Shown: positions 42,177-52,738, counted from the first letter of the stretch. The stretch: DNA of 64,000 nucleotides from an uncultured Polaribacter sp. (GCF_947497695.1 NZ_CANMHM010000001.1:496001-560000), one strand, 5' to 3'. Notes: a model not told the origin generated them from the letters alone. Numbers and translations: made by a program.

Positions 42177-42818
42177 ATGCATTTTTTACCAGAAAATATA
42201 GATAGTTACGTTGTAGCACATTCACAACAAGAACCTAAAATTTTACAAGAATTAACCAAGGAAACTTGGCAAAAAGTACTAAACCCAAGAATGTTGAGTG
42301 GTGCTTTTCAGGGAAGGTTATTGTCTATGCTGTCAAAACTTATTCAGCCAAAAAATAGTTTAGAAATAGGCACTTATACAGGGTATTCTGCATTGTGTTT
42401 AGCAGAAGGTTTATCATCCGAAGGAAAAATTTTTACGATTGATAAAAACGAAGAATTAGAAACTTTACAGAACAAGTATTTCGAAAAATCTGGTTATAGA
42501 AATCAAATTAAACAGTTTGTTGGTAATGCTATAGAAATTATTCCTACAATTGATGAAAAGTTCGATTTGGTTTTTATTGATGCAGACAAATCGAATTACA
42601 TCAATTACTTTCATTTGATTATTGATAAAATGAATTCTGGAGGCATTATTTTGTCTGATAATGTGCTTTGGAGTGGGAAAGTAGTAGAAAAATTAGACCC
42701 AAAAGATAAAGATACTAAGGTTCTTTTAGAGTATAACAAGTTGTTAAATGAAGACGCTAGAATTGAAACTGTTTTATTGCCAATTAGAGATGGATTGACT
42801 TTAAGTAGAGTAAAATAA
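42177..42818 (+). CDS. O-methyltransferase (class I SAM, caffeoyl-CoA O-methyltransferase-like)
   Basis: The 213-residue protein has SLEIGTYTGYSALCLAEGL (SAM motif I), FTIDKNEEL, DLVFIDADKSNYINYF (metal and catalytic acid region) and GGIILSDNVLWSGKV, the set for the TrmR/cation-dependent O-methyltransferase family. Bacterial members methylate catechols or tRNA 5-hydroxyuridine (TrmR); the target here cannot be decided from sequence. The gene is alone, flanked by intergenic repeats on both sides. Confidence 0.9.
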   Translation: MHFLPENIDSYVVAHSQQEPKILQELTKETWQKVLNPRMLSGAFQGRLLSMLSKLIQPKNSLEIGTYTGYSALCLAEGLSSEGKIFTIDKNEELETLQNKYFEKSGYRNQIKQFVGNAIEIIPTIDEKFDLVFIDADKSNYINYFHLIIDKMNSGGIILSDNVLWSGKVVEKLDPKDKDTKVLLEYNKLLNEDARIETVLLPIRDGLTLSRVK

Positions 42819-42838
42819 ACGTTATTTTTATTCATAAA

Positions 42839-42912
42839 ATAGTGACATTTAAACTTATCATTTAGAGGTTAAACATTCCGTTAAAGATTCTTTCAGAATG
42901 ACAAAACTGTGA
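42839..42912. repeat. Imperfect-palindrome intergenic repeat (copy D)
   Basis: The right half (42880-42911), read as complement, gives CACAGTTTTGTCATTCTGAA followed by AGAATCTTTAACGG, closely matching copy B. The left end ATAGTGACATTT is weaker. Confidence 0.5.
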
Positions 42913-42967
42913 GGAAATTCTGTGATAAAATAGCTTACAAAAATTTAAAACAATTAATATGCGTAAA

Positions 42968-43043
42968 ATTTGTCACGCTGAAAGCGTCTCAAATCAGTTT
43001 TAACAAATTGTTGTAAGAGATTCTTTTAAATTGACAAAACTGT
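42968..43043. repeat. Imperfect-palindrome intergenic repeat (copy E)
   Basis: The left end ATTTGTCACGCTGAAAGCGT and the right end, complement TTTTGTCAATTTAAAAGAAT, frame the same fold as copies B-D. It lies in the gap before the TatA-like gene. Confidence 0.55.
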
Positions 43044-43104
43044 GTCAAAATTGCTGAATAATTGTAAAGTAAATAGAAAAATATAACTTAAAAAGAAGAA
43101 AGAC

Positions 43105-43386
43105 TTACATACTACGTTTTATAGGCCCTGTAAGATCATCAATATCATCTTTAACACTAGAAATTTGTTTATTGATATCTTTGGCAATATCAGTGTCTAT
43201 ATTGTGTTTTTCAGAACTATCTTTTATCTCTTTTTTAATATCATTGGTAGCGTCTTTAACCTGACGCATTCCTTTGCCCAAACCTCTGGCTATTTCAGGA
43301 ATTTTATCGGCACCAAAAAGCATGACCACAATTAACATGACCACCATAATTTCTGGACCACTAATAAATAAAAGAATCGAATTCAT
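43105..43386 (-). CDS. Second TatA/TatE-like translocase protein
   Basis: The 93-residue protein has a TatA/B-type span (PEIMVVMLIVVMLFGADKIP), the hinge and amphipathic helix IARGLGKGMRQVKDATNDI, and a longer charged tail ending GPIKRSM. The FGADKIPE motif with GPEIMVVM before it is as in TatA/TatB of Bacteroidota. Distinguishing TatA from TatB needs functional data. It is distinct from the 62-residue TatA at 23.7 kb, so two TatA-class proteins are present. The next gene on its strand is a SpoU methyltransferase. Confidence 0.88.
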   Translation of the reverse strand: MNSILLFISGPEIMVVMLIVVMLFGADKIPEIARGLGKGMRQVKDATNDIKKEIKDSSEKHNIDTDIAKDINKQISSVKDDIDDLTGPIKRSM

Positions 43387-43427
43387 ATTGCAAATATAAT
43401 CACTTTTTAATCAATATTCATTTAATT

Positions 43428-43892
43428 TTACAAAGCCTTAAAATTTAACTTTGCTTGTCTATCATACATAATAATACTCCCTGCTACAGCAACATTTAAA
43501 CTTAATTCTGATTTGAATTTTACCAAATAATGCGATTTTTCAATAGCAACATTTAGTAATCCATGATCTTCTGCACCTAACAAATAAACACAACGTTTTG
43601 GATGTGTAAAAGTTTCTAATTGAACGGCTTTTTCATGTAATTCTACACCAATTAACATTGCACCTTTGGGTAAGTTGTTAAAGAAATCATCAAAATTTTT
43701 ATAATGAAAGTAGGGCATTGCACCAATTGCTTTATGAGTATCACAAGCTTGTTTAGCATAACGATTGCCAATGGTAAAAATAAAACTAGCCCCCATGTTT
43801 TGGGCAGAACGCCAAAGGACACCTAAATTTTCTGGAGTTTTACCATTCTGAATTCCGATTCCGAAAAAACCTTGTTCTAAATTGTTTACCAT
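43428..43892 (-). CDS. SpoU-family RNA methyltransferase (TrmH-like, short)
   Basis: The 154-residue protein has the three SPOUT knot motifs: NGKTPENLGVLWRSAQNMGA, RCVYLLGAEDHGL and LNVAVAGSIIMYDR. It lacks the N-terminal extension of TrmH/RlmB, as in TrmL-type enzymes that 2'-O-methylate the tRNA wobble base. The target is uncertain. It lies between the TatA-like gene and mutS on the same strand. Confidence 0.9.
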   Translation of the reverse strand: MVNNLEQGFFGIGIQNGKTPENLGVLWRSAQNMGASFIFTIGNRYAKQACDTHKAIGAMPYFHYKNFDDFFNNLPKGAMLIGVELHEKAVQLETFTHPKRCVYLLGAEDHGLLNVAIEKSHYLVKFKSELSLNVAVAGSIIMYDRQAKLNFKAL

Positions 43893-44036
43893 TGTTTTTA
43901 ATTTCTGTAAATCAGTACTTTGTGTTTGTTCTTCAAAAAAAGATCATTTTTATGTACTACCAAAAATAAATCTTCGAAAAGCTTAGATTGACATTTGTAT
44001 ATGAAATTGATTGCAGTTAAGAGTTTTAAAAATTTC

Positions 44037-46667
44037 TTATTTCTTAATCAACATTCTTTTAATCTCATTCAATTTCATTAAAGCTTCAATAGGTGTTAAC
44101 GTATCAATATTTGTGGCTAAAATTTCTTCTTTAATGTTTTCTAATAACGGATCATCTAACTGAAAAAAGCTCAGTTGCATTTCTTCTTCTTGCGTTTGTT
44201 TTAGAACATCTTTAACTTCAGCATTTTTATTGTTTTTTTCTAATTGAGCTAATATTTTATTTGCCCTATGAATCACCATATTTGGCATTCCAGCCAATTT
44301 AGCTACATGAATACCAAAACTGTGATTAGAACCACCAGAAACCAATTTACGTAAGAAAATAATGGTGTTTTCTAATTCTTTTACAGACACATTAAAGTTT
44401 TTAATACGTTTAAAAGTAGTGGTCATTTCATTGAGTTCATGATAATGGGTTGCAAATAATGTTTTTGCTTTGGATGGATGTTCGTGCAAAAACTCAGAAA
44501 TTGCCCAAGCAATTGAAATACCATCATAAGTAGAGGTTCCTCTACCAATTTCATCTAACAAAATTAAACTACGCTCAGAAACGTTATTTAAGATAGAAGC
44601 TGTTTCATTCATTTCTACCATAAAAGTAGATTCGCCCATAGAAATATTATCACTTGCTCCAACTCTGGTAAAAATCTTGTCTACAATACCAATTTTTGCA
44701 TTTTGAGCAGGGACATAACTACCCATTTGTGCCAATAAAACAATGAGTGCAGTTTGACGCAAAATAGCCGATTTACCAGACATATTGGGCCCAGTAATCA
44801 TAATAATTTGTTGCTGATTTCTGTTTAAAACAACATCATTTGCAATATAGGTTTGATCTATTGGTAACTGCTTTTCTATAACAGGATGTCTTCCATTTTT
44901 AATGTCTAAATCTGTGCTTTCATCCATAATCGGACGTACATAATTGTTATCAATGGCTAAAACAGAAAAAGAGAGTAAACAGTCAATTTTTGCAATAATT
45001 TGCGCATTTTCTTGCACAATTTGAACAAACTGAATGATATACTGTAACAATTTAGAAAAAATTTCTTGCTCTAATTTGGCAATTTTTTCTTCTGCACCTA
45101 AAATTTTAGTTTCGTATTCTTTAAGTTCTTCAGTAATATAACGTTCTGCATTAACTAAGGTTTGTTTTCTGATCCATTCTTCAGGAACTTTGTCTTTATG
45201 CGTATTTCTAACTTCTATATAATACCCAAAAACGTTGTTAAAAGCTATTTTTAAACTGCTAATTCCTGTGCGTTGTGTTTCACGCTTTAGCATATTGTCT
45301 AAATACTCTTTTCCAGAGTTAGAAATGGCACGCAAATCATCTAATTCTTGATGAACTCCAGTTGCAATTGCATTTCCTTTACTGATGTTTACAGGAGCAT
45401 CATCAAACAGCGTTTTATTAATTTTTTCAATTAAATCGTTACAAGTATGAAGTTGATTTCCGAGTTGTTTTACTGATTTATTTTTACTTTTTTCTGATGC
45501 TTCTTTTATGGGTAAAATTGCTTTTAGAGAATCTTTTAACAATACAATTTCTCTTGGAGATGCTTTACCTGTGGCTACTTTAGAAATCAATCTTTCTAAA
45601 TCAGATATTTGTTTTAATTGATAGGTAACTGTCTGAGAAAAATTATCAGAATCTATAAAAAACTTTACCAATTCATGACGATTTTTAATTTCGTCTATAT
45701 TTTTTAAAGGCAATGCCAACCAACGTTTTAACAATCTTCCTCCCATTGGAGAAATGGTTTTATCAACAACATCTAAAAGTGTCACTGCATTTACAGAATT
45801 GGGATTGTACAATTCTAAATTACGAACAGTAAAACGGTCCATCCAAACATAATTATCTTCTGCAATTCTGCTAATGTGCTGAATGTGTTTTAGTTGATTG
45901 TGTTGTGTTTCTGATAAATAATACAATACTGCACCAGCAGCAATAATTCCGTTTTTAACATCCTCTATTCCAAAACCTTTTAGGCTTTTTACTTCAAAAT
46001 GATTTTGTAACGTTTCGTTAGCATATTCCTTTTGAAAAACCCAATCATCTAAATAAAAAGTATAATATCTGTTTTCAAAAAGCTCTAAAAATTGTTGTTT
46101 GTTTTGTTTTTGAACCAAGACTTCACTTGGAGAGAAATTTTGTAACAATTTATCAATATATTCTGCAGTTCCTTGAGCCACTAGATACTCACCTGTAGAA
46201 ACATCTAAAAATGAAATACCCAGTTGTTTATTTTTTGCTGAGCTAGAAGAATTATGAAAGTGAACAGCAGCTAAAAAGTTATTGGTTTTGCTTTGTAAAA
46301 CTTCATCATTTAAAGAAACTCCAGGTGTAACCAATTCTGTAACACCACGTTTTACAATGGTTTTGGTCATTTTTGGATCTTCTAACTGATCACAAATGGC
46401 AACACGCATTCCTGCTTTTACTAATTTTGGCAAATAGGTGTTTAAAGAATGATGAGGAAAACCAGCCAAAGCAGTTTCTGAATCTGAGCCAGCACCACGT
46501 TTTGTAAGTGTAATACCTAAAACCTTGGCAGCTTTTACTGCATCTTCACCAAATGTTTCATAGAAATCTCCTACTCTAAAAAGCAACATTGCATCAGGAT
46601 ATTTGTTCTTGATGGCATTGTATTGTTTCATTAAAGGAGTTACCTTTTTTACTTTTGGTTTTGCCAA
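44037..46667 (-). CDS. mutS: DNA mismatch repair protein MutS
   Basis: The 876-residue protein has the mismatch-recognition domain ([20 protein letters not shown], with the Phe-x-Glu reading head in FYETF), core and clamp domains, and the ATPase with Walker [15 protein letters not shown] (about residue 625), [14 protein letters not shown] and FATHYHEL. It detects mispairs and recruits MutL. The first codon is TTG at 46667, preceding [12 protein letters not shown]; no earlier ATG fits. It is bracketed by two SpoU methyltransferase genes. Confidence 0.98.
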   Translation of the reverse strand: MAKPKVKKVTPLMKQYNAIKNKYPDAMLLFRVGDFYETFGEDAVKAAKVLGITLTKRGAGSDSETALAGFPHHSLNTYLPKLVKAGMRVAICDQLEDPKMTKTIVKRGVTELVTPGVSLNDEVLQSKTNNFLAAVHFHNSSSSAKNKQLGISFLDVSTGEYLVAQGTAEYIDKLLQNFSPSEVLVQKQNKQQFLELFENRYYTFYLDDWVFQKEYANETLQNHFEVKSLKGFGIEDVKNGIIAAGAVLYYLSETQHNQLKHIQHISRIAEDNYVWMDRFTVRNLELYNPNSVNAVTLLDVVDKTISPMGGRLLKRWLALPLKNIDEIKNRHELVKFFIDSDNFSQTVTYQLKQISDLERLISKVATGKASPREIVLLKDSLKAILPIKEASEKSKNKSVKQLGNQLHTCNDLIEKINKTLFDDAPVNISKGNAIATGVHQELDDLRAISNSGKEYLDNMLKRETQRTGISSLKIAFNNVFGYYIEVRNTHKDKVPEEWIRKQTLVNAERYITEELKEYETKILGAEEKIAKLEQEIFSKLLQYIIQFVQIVQENAQIIAKIDCLLSFSVLAIDNNYVRPIMDESTDLDIKNGRHPVIEKQLPIDQTYIANDVVLNRNQQQIIMITGPNMSGKSAILRQTALIVLLAQMGSYVPAQNAKIGIVDKIFTRVGASDNISMGESTFMVEMNETASILNNVSERSLILLDEIGRGTSTYDGISIAWAISEFLHEHPSKAKTLFATHYHELNEMTTTFKRIKNFNVSVKELENTIIFLRKLVSGGSNHSFGIHVAKLAGMPNMVIHRANKILAQLEKNNKNAEVKDVLKQTQEEEMQLSFFQLDDPLLENIKEEILATNIDTLTPIEALMKLNEIKRMLIKK

Positions 46668-46792
46668 TGTTTTTGGAAATTTTCAGTTAGTTTTGCGAAG
46701 ATAGAAAAAAGTCTTTAGCCTTTAGCTCTTAGCCATTAGTTTTCATAGTAAACTAACTAAAAGTAAAAAGCAATAAGCCAAAAGCTTTAAAC

Positions 46793-47323
46793 ATGCGTAA
46801 ATTAAAAAATAATGAATTAGGTAGAATTTCTGTTGATGAATTTAAATCCATAGAAAAAACACCCATAATTGTAGTTTTAGACAATATTAGAAGTTTAAAC
46901 AATATTGGTTCTGTGTTTAGAACCAGTGATGCTTTTTTGATTGAAAAAATTTATTTGTGTGGCATTTGTGCAACGCCACCAAATAAAGATATTCATAAAA
47001 CTGCTTTGGGTGCAACAGAATCTGTAAATTGGGAATATGTTGAAAATACTTTGACGTTAATTGAAAAACTAAAAAGAGAAAATGTAAAAGTTTTGGCGAT
47101 TGAACAAGCAGAAAATAGCACAAAATTAGATGCTTTTTATCCGACGAAAGGAGAAAAATATGCTGTAGTGATGGGTAATGAAGTTAAAGGTGTACAACAA
47201 GAAGTTGTAGATGCTTCTGATTTATGTATTGAAATTCCACAATTAGGTACAAAACACTCTTTAAATATTTCTGTAACTACAGGTGTTGTTATTTGGGATT
47301 TGTTTGTGAAGTTAAAAGCATAA
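46793..47323 (+). CDS. SpoU-family RNA methyltransferase (TrmH-like)
   Basis: The 176-residue protein has the SPOUT motifs VVLDNIRSLNNIGSVFRTSD, YAVVMGNEVKGV and SLNISVTTGVVIWDL, with the conserved catalytic Arg/Asn in motif 1. It is similar in plan to the protein encoded at 43.4 kb but not close in sequence, so it has a different RNA target. It is divergent from mutS. Confidence 0.92.
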   Translation: MRKLKNNELGRISVDEFKSIEKTPIIVVLDNIRSLNNIGSVFRTSDAFLIEKIYLCGICATPPNKDIHKTALGATESVNWEYVENTLTLIEKLKRENVKVLAIEQAENSTKLDAFYPTKGEKYAVVMGNEVKGVQQEVVDASDLCIEIPQLGTKHSLNISVTTGVVIWDLFVKLKA

Positions 47324-47367
47324 AGACCTAGTAAAGATAAAAGTATCAAAAAAATGAGTGCAGTATT

Positions 47368-47610
47368 TTAGCCCCCACTAACAGGTGGAATTACAGCAAC
47401 AACATCTGCTTCTTTTAAAACTACATCATCTGTTGCATAACTTTCATTGACTGCAATAGCATAAGAATTAATGTTTTTTAATTGCGGATATTCTTTTGAT
47501 AGCAAATTTTTAAAATCTACAAGAGTAGAAGCTTCTGAAAGAACTAAATCTAAGGTTGATGTATTTACCAAATCTGTTGTAATCCCAAAAAATAAAACTT
47601 TAATTTTCAT
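47368..47610 (-). CDS. MoaD/ThiS-like sulfur carrier protein
   Basis: The 80-residue ubiquitin-fold protein ends in PPVSGG; the C-terminal Gly-Gly is adenylated and thiocarboxylated in this family. KVLFFGITTDL at the start and EADVVAVIPPVSGG at the end fit MoaD, the small subunit of molybdopterin synthase. It stands alone without moaE. It may serve the molybdenum cofactor of the hydroxylase at 8.5-11.2 kb (inference). A TATTTTTG element lies only 4 bases upstream of the ATG (minus strand 47615-47622). Confidence 0.88.
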   Translation of the reverse strand: MKIKVLFFGITTDLVNTSTLDLVLSEASTLVDFKNLLSKEYPQLKNINSYAIAVNESYATDDVVLKEADVVAVIPPVSGG

Positions 47611-47710
47611 TTTTCAAAAATAAGGTTTTTTATATCAAAAGAATCAATTTTAAGAGTGTGCTTTCATCAGAATAACAATTATTAATGAAGCTTAAAAGAG
47701 CATTTTTCAA

Positions 47711-50155
47711 TTAATTAAATAAACTTAATCTAAATAGTAAACCATCGTTTTTAATTCCTGCATGAAATGATTTTACATAATCTATTCTTAAAAAACGCCA
47801 TTTACCAAAACCCATGTTAGCTAAACCCATAGCATATTCTGTGTATGAATTTTTGCCTGCCATAAATAGCGTTTTTGCACCACCAACTAAATGGAGATTT
47901 AACTTATTTAATAACGGAACCAGATCTAAAATAGTTCCTTTAAAATTATGCTCAATATGAGCTTCTGCATATTTATCATTTGTAAAAAATTTGTAATATT
48001 CTAACAAACCAAAACTATTTAATTGATTGTCTGTTAAAAAAGTTAATTCATTTCCAATAACTTGTAAATTATCCATAAAAGCAATGTTTTTCTTTTTCAA
48101 AAAAACACCTCCTCTAATATTGTACTTTAAATCGCCATAATTACCAGCAGATACTTTTTGTTTTATATTGGCTACAAATAAATCTGAATTTAGATTTGTA
48201 TTAGAAGCACCAAAAGTCTTTTTATAATTTACATAAATAGTAGGGTATTTATCATTACCAATATTTTCTTTTTTATTAGGATAAGATAAATATTTTTGAT
48301 TGATTATAAAAGTTGCACCTACGTTTAAAGTGGCTATTTTATGTGCTGTAAAACCTGCTGGGTTTTCTGGATTATTAGGTGTATAAGGATCGTTTTTACT
48401 TTGCCTTGCAAAAGAAAAATTAGTAGTATTAAATAACGGTTTTCTATTGGCATATTCTAAAGAAGAAGAAAAATAAACACCATTTTTAACTTCTTCTGAA
48501 TAACTAATTTTGGCAAATTCTTTTTCATAAATTTTTAAATGATTTTCTCTTAATAGTAAGGCACGAATCATATTGTTCATTTTAGAAATTGGCTCTCTTT
48601 CATTAAATTGTGCAGTTGTAACTCCAGCAGAAATTGTATATTCTGGTTTAGAAATGTCATTCTTTTTTTTACTAAAAAATAAAGTGGGTCTTACACGTTT
48701 ATCAGCAAAACCATAATTAGCTTTTACACCAGCTTTCCACCATTTACCTTTATCATTTACCTTTTTTGAGTAATTAAAACCTAAAGAAGTATTAAAACCT
48801 TGTACTGTATTAAACCCAAAATCTTCTAATAACCCATTATAAGAAACAGCCCATTTTTTGTACGAATTTTTGTATTTGTAACCAGCTATTGAAGAAATTA
48901 AACGAAATCTATTTTGCTTATCGTTTATAGAATCTAAATATTTTTTAGAGTTTTTAATAAGTTTTATACTGTCTTTTATTTTGTAATCCTTTATTTCTTC
49001 TATTGTTAATGGTACAGGTCTTAAATTATTCCAATAAAGAGCTTTTTTATTAGTTGCATCTTTTTCAAAAGAAAGTACTTCATTTGTAAATGTACTTTTA
49101 GAAAAATGATATTCAGAATAGGCAGATGAAAAGCGTCCATCAAACTTAAAACCCAAGGCATCTACTTTAAAATCTATATTTTGACTTATTAAAACCCAAG
49201 CATTATTTTCTGATGAGTAATTATAGTTTTGTTTCAAATTTAAAACCTTTAAAATAGGCTTATTTATTTGTGCACCTGTAACAAAAAAATCGACTCCATA
49301 CAAAGCCCAATCATCTTCAACAATATAAATAGAACCACTAAAAACTTTATCATTTTTACGTTTAGGTAGTACTTTTATTTTGTTGATGAGTTTTCCGTTT
49401 TCACTATAAAAAGTTCCTTCTAATTGATAGGAGTAATAGCTAAAGGCATTTGTAGATAGAGGAGAAATCAAATCATTTCCAAGTGTTACATTATTGTCAT
49501 AAAAGTTAATGTTTGCATCTTTTGCTCTGTTAAAACTAATGCCATTATCCTTACCAGAAACCTTAGAAGCAATAATTTTTTCTTGAAATTGTCTTGGTTT
49601 TTTTTGAAATTTAATTTCAGAAATAGTTTCCGATAAATAAATAATTCCACTTCTTGTAGTGTCTAAACCTCCTCCAAAATCTCCCAATGTTTTTCCGATA
49701 AACTTTTTTGGAGCATTTTTTATTTTATACAAACCTTTAGCGTAAAATTTAGCAGTGTAATTTGCAAATTTGTCTGTGTTTTTTTCTTTGTGTGCAATTA
49801 CATTTTTAATAATTTTGTGTGCAAAATTGTCTTTTGTAGAAATTAATACTTCGTTTAATTGTATACTTTCTTCTGTCAATTTTACATTCAATTCAAAAGG
49901 AAAAGAAGTAATATTTACTTCTTTTTTTAAGGTTTTATAGCCTAAAAACTGATAAATAAGCGTGTAATTTCCTGTTTTATTAATTTTCAAAACATAATCA
50001 CCATTGTTGTTAGAGGTAGTGCCAGTAACACTATCATTTAAATATATACTAACAAAAGACAAAGGTGTGTTTTTAGAATCCGTTATTTTACCTTTTACTT
50101 GCCCAATAATTATGGGAGGTATAAATAGTAAAAGTAAAAAAAGAATTTTTTTCAT
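47711..50155 (-). CDS. DUF5686 outer-membrane protein with carboxypeptidase-regulatory-like domain
   Basis: The 814-residue protein has a signal peptide (FLLLLFIPPIIIGQVKG), an N-terminal CarboxypepD_reg-like/CNA-B domain (about 20-105, GKITDSKNTPLSFVSIYLND), a middle region (about 110-330), and a long series of outer-membrane beta strands to a final LLFRLSLFN. This architecture is the DUF5686 family, conserved in Bacteroidota and resembling TonB-dependent transporter-like barrels without a plug. The function is unknown. Confidence 0.85.
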   Translation of the reverse strand: MKKILFLLLLFIPPIIIGQVKGKITDSKNTPLSFVSIYLNDSVTGTTSNNNGDYVLKINKTGNYTLIYQFLGYKTLKKEVNITSFPFELNVKLTEESIQLNEVLISTKDNFAHKIIKNVIAHKEKNTDKFANYTAKFYAKGLYKIKNAPKKFIGKTLGDFGGGLDTTRSGIIYLSETISEIKFQKKPRQFQEKIIASKVSGKDNGISFNRAKDANINFYDNNVTLGNDLISPLSTNAFSYYSYQLEGTFYSENGKLINKIKVLPKRKNDKVFSGSIYIVEDDWALYGVDFFVTGAQINKPILKVLNLKQNYNYSSENNAWVLISQNIDFKVDALGFKFDGRFSSAYSEYHFSKSTFTNEVLSFEKDATNKKALYWNNLRPVPLTIEEIKDYKIKDSIKLIKNSKKYLDSINDKQNRFRLISSIAGYKYKNSYKKWAVSYNGLLEDFGFNTVQGFNTSLGFNYSKKVNDKGKWWKAGVKANYGFADKRVRPTLFFSKKKNDISKPEYTISAGVTTAQFNEREPISKMNNMIRALLLRENHLKIYEKEFAKISYSEEVKNGVYFSSSLEYANRKPLFNTTNFSFARQSKNDPYTPNNPENPAGFTAHKIATLNVGATFIINQKYLSYPNKKENIGNDKYPTIYVNYKKTFGASNTNLNSDLFVANIKQKVSAGNYGDLKYNIRGGVFLKKKNIAFMDNLQVIGNELTFLTDNQLNSFGLLEYYKFFTNDKYAEAHIEHNFKGTILDLVPLLNKLNLHLVGGAKTLFMAGKNSYTEYAMGLANMGFGKWRFLRIDYVKSFHAGIKNDGLLFRLSLFN

Positions 50156-50174
50156 AAATAAGGTTTGCTAGCTG

Positions 50175-50182
50175 CAAAATTA
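50175..50182 (-). promoter_or_regulatory. -7 element of the DUF5686 gene
   Basis: TAATTTTG (minus strand) fits TAnnTTTG, 19 bases before the start codon. No clear TTG at usual spacing. Confidence 0.45.
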
Positions 50183-50354
50183 TAATTTCTATTTTAGGTA
50201 AATCTTTAAAATTTGTTAAACAAATAATGTTAATTTTTAATCATTAAAGTTCAATGTTTAATTTATAATGATTGTTTAGTACATTTATAAAAATATTCAG
50301 AACTTTAAGTTCCTAAAAACCAAAATATTTCAGTTACACTTTCATTGAAAAGTC

Positions 50355-50362
50355 TATATTTG
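50355..50362 (+). promoter_or_regulatory. -7 element of maeB
   Basis: TATATTTG fits TAnnTTTG, 29 bases before the maeB ATG. No TTG at the usual upstream distance. Confidence 0.45.
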
Positions 50363-50391
50363 TAAGCTAAAAATTTAGCAAACTACCATTT

Positions 50392-52677
50392 ATGAGTGAT
50401 TCTAAAAAAAGACACGAAGCTTTACTTTATCATGCAAAACCAAAACCAGGTAAAATTGAGGTTATTCCTACAAAAAAATATGCTACACAACACGATTTAG
50501 CATTAGCATATTCACCAGGAGTTGCAGAGCCTTGTTTAGAAATAGCAAAAGATAAAAATAATGTATATAAATATACTGCAAAAGGAAACTTAGTTGCTGT
50601 AATTTCTGATGGAAGTGCCGTTTTAGGTTTGGGAGATATTGGTCCTAATGCCTCTAAACCAGTAATGGAAGGAAAAGGATTGCTGTTTAAAATATTTGCA
50701 GATATTGATGTTTTTGATATTGAAGTAGATGCTACTGATGTAGAACATTTTATATCTACAGTAAAAGCAATTGCCCCTACTTTTGGTGGAATTAATTTAG
50801 AAGATATTAAAGCTCCTGAAGCTTTTGAAATTGAAAGGCGATTAAAAGCAGAGTTAGACATTCCTGTAATGCATGATGACCAACATGGAACTGCAATTAT
50901 TTCTGCAGCAGCATTAAAAAATGCTATTGATATTACAAATAAAGATTTTAGCAAAATACAAATAGTAGTTAATGGAGCAGGAGCAGCTGCAATTTCTTGT
51001 ACGCGTTTATACTTAAAGTTAGGTGTAAAAAGAGAAAATGTTGTGATGTGTGATAGCAAAGGTGTTATTAGAAAAGATAGAGGAAACCTTAGTTCACAAA
51101 AAGCAGAGTTTGCAACCGATAAAGATTTAAATACTTTAGAAGAAGCAATGCACAATGCAGATGTTTTTATAGGCTTGTCTAAAGGAGATGTTGTTACGCC
51201 AGAAATGTTAGTTTCTATGGCTAAAGACCCTATTGTTTTTGCAATGGCAAACCCTGTTCCAGAAATTAATTACGATTTAGCAATTGCCACCAGAAAAGAT
51301 ATTATTATGGCAACTGGTAGATCAGATCATCCTAACCAAGTAAATAATGTACTTGGTTTTCCGTTTATTTTTAGAGGAGCTTTAGATGTTAGAGCCACCA
51401 TAATTAATGAGGAAATGAAAATGGCAGCAGTTTTAGCTTTAGCAGATTTAGCTAAAAAATCTGTACCAGAACAAGTAAATATTGTTTATGATGAAGTAAG
51501 TTTAGCGTATGGAAAAGAATATATAATTCCCAAACCATTTGATCCTCGTTTAATTTATGAAATTCCACCAGCAATTGCAAAAGCTGCTATGGATTCTGGT
51601 GTTGCTCTACAACCCATAAAAGATTGGGAAGTGTATAGAGAAGAGTTAATGGCACGTTCTGGTTCTGGTAGTAAAGAAATTAGGTTGTTACATAACAGAG
51701 CAAAAAGCAACAGAAAACGTATTGTTTTTGCTGAAGCAGATCATTTAGATGTACTAAAAGCTGCACAAAGAGTTCAAGAAGATAGCATAGCAAATGTTAT
51801 TTTGTTAGGTAGAAAAGAAGTTATTTTAGCTTTAAAAGAAGAAATTGGTTTTACAGCAGAGGTACCAATTATAGATCCAAAGACAGATCAAGAAACAGCA
51901 CGTAGAGAACGTTTTGGAGCTAGTTATTGGAAAAATAGACAACGAAAAGGACGTACTTTATCTGAAGCAACAAAATTAATGCGAGAACGTAATTATTTTG
52001 CAGCTATGATGATTAATGAAGGGGAAGCAGATGCTTTAATTACAGGGTATTCTAGACCTTACCCAACAGTTGTTAAACCTATTTTAGAACTGATAGAAAA
52101 AGACAAAGGAATTACCAAGATTGCAGCCTGTAATTTAATGCTCACAAAACAAGGGCCTTTATTTTTAGCAGATACAACGATTAATATAAATCCTTCTGCA
52201 AAAGATTTGGTAAAAATTGCTCAAATGACTGCAAATTTTGTAAAAATGTTTGGTATGAAACCAAATATGGCAATGGTTTCCTTTTCTAATTTCGGATCTT
52301 CAAATGCAGAAACTTCTAAAAAAATTAGTGAAGCTGTTTCTTATTTACACCGTCATTTTCCAGATACAGTTGTAGATGGAGAAATTCAAGCAGATTTTGC
52401 TTTAAACCCAGAATTGTTAGCCAAAGAATTTCCTTTTTCTAAATTAAATGGTAAAAAAGTAAATGTTTTAATTTTTCCTAACTTAGAATCTGCAAATATT
52501 ACTTACAAATTATTAAAAGAATTAAACCAAGCAGAATCTATTGGTCCAGTAATTTTAGGACTCAGTCAGCCTGTACATATTTTACAATTAGGTGCAAGTG
52601 TAGATGAAATGGTAAATATGGCTGCTTTAGCTGCTGTAGATGCTCAAGAAAAAGAAAAAAGAGAGAAAAATAAATAA
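50392..52677 (+). CDS. maeB: NADP-dependent malic enzyme with phosphotransacetylase-like domain
   Basis: The 761-residue protein fuses a malic enzyme (about 1-420: HDLALAYSPGVAEPCLEI, DDQHGTAIISAAALKNA, NGAGAAAISCTRLYLKLG) to a PTA-like domain (about 430-761: RIVFAEADHLDVLKAAQR, SRPYPTVVKPILELI). The fusion is typical of MaeB; the PTA part is thought to be regulatory rather than catalytic. It decarboxylates malate to pyruvate with NADP+. It is followed by a terminator and then ruvA. Confidence 0.97.
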   Translation: MSDSKKRHEALLYHAKPKPGKIEVIPTKKYATQHDLALAYSPGVAEPCLEIAKDKNNVYKYTAKGNLVAVISDGSAVLGLGDIGPNASKPVMEGKGLLFKIFADIDVFDIEVDATDVEHFISTVKAIAPTFGGINLEDIKAPEAFEIERRLKAELDIPVMHDDQHGTAIISAAALKNAIDITNKDFSKIQIVVNGAGAAAISCTRLYLKLGVKRENVVMCDSKGVIRKDRGNLSSQKAEFATDKDLNTLEEAMHNADVFIGLSKGDVVTPEMLVSMAKDPIVFAMANPVPEINYDLAIATRKDIIMATGRSDHPNQVNNVLGFPFIFRGALDVRATIINEEMKMAAVLALADLAKKSVPEQVNIVYDEVSLAYGKEYIIPKPFDPRLIYEIPPAIAKAAMDSGVALQPIKDWEVYREELMARSGSGSKEIRLLHNRAKSNRKRIVFAEADHLDVLKAAQRVQEDSIANVILLGRKEVILALKEEIGFTAEVPIIDPKTDQETARRERFGASYWKNRQRKGRTLSEATKLMRERNYFAAMMINEGEADALITGYSRPYPTVVKPILELIEKDKGITKIAACNLMLTKQGPLFLADTTININPSAKDLVKIAQMTANFVKMFGMKPNMAMVSFSNFGSSNAETSKKISEAVSYLHRHFPDTVVDGEIQADFALNPELLAKEFPFSKLNGKKVNVLIFPNLESANITYKLLKELNQAESIGPVILGLSQPVHILQLGASVDEMVNMAALAAVDAQEKEKREKNK

Positions 52678-52691
52678 CAATTTTAAGTAGT

Positions 52692-52738
52692 AAAACAGAA
52701 TTTCATAAGGGGTTATAAATTTATGAAAGTCTGTTTTT
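52692..52738 (+). terminator. Intrinsic terminator after maeB
   Basis: AAAACAGAATTTCATAA pairs with TTATGAAAGTCTGTTTT with one mismatch around a 12-base loop and is followed by T. It separates maeB from the ruvA operon. Confidence 0.8.

Noticed and set aside
41444..43104. tRNA or small RNA gene in the hairpin-rich gaps
   Set aside because: No cloverleaf, no CCA end and no anticodon-loop pattern; the hairpins are explained by terminators and repeats.
47635..47690. Possible seventh copy of the intergenic repeat
   Set aside because: Only a short CTTTCATCAGAATAACAAT-type match; too degenerate to call.
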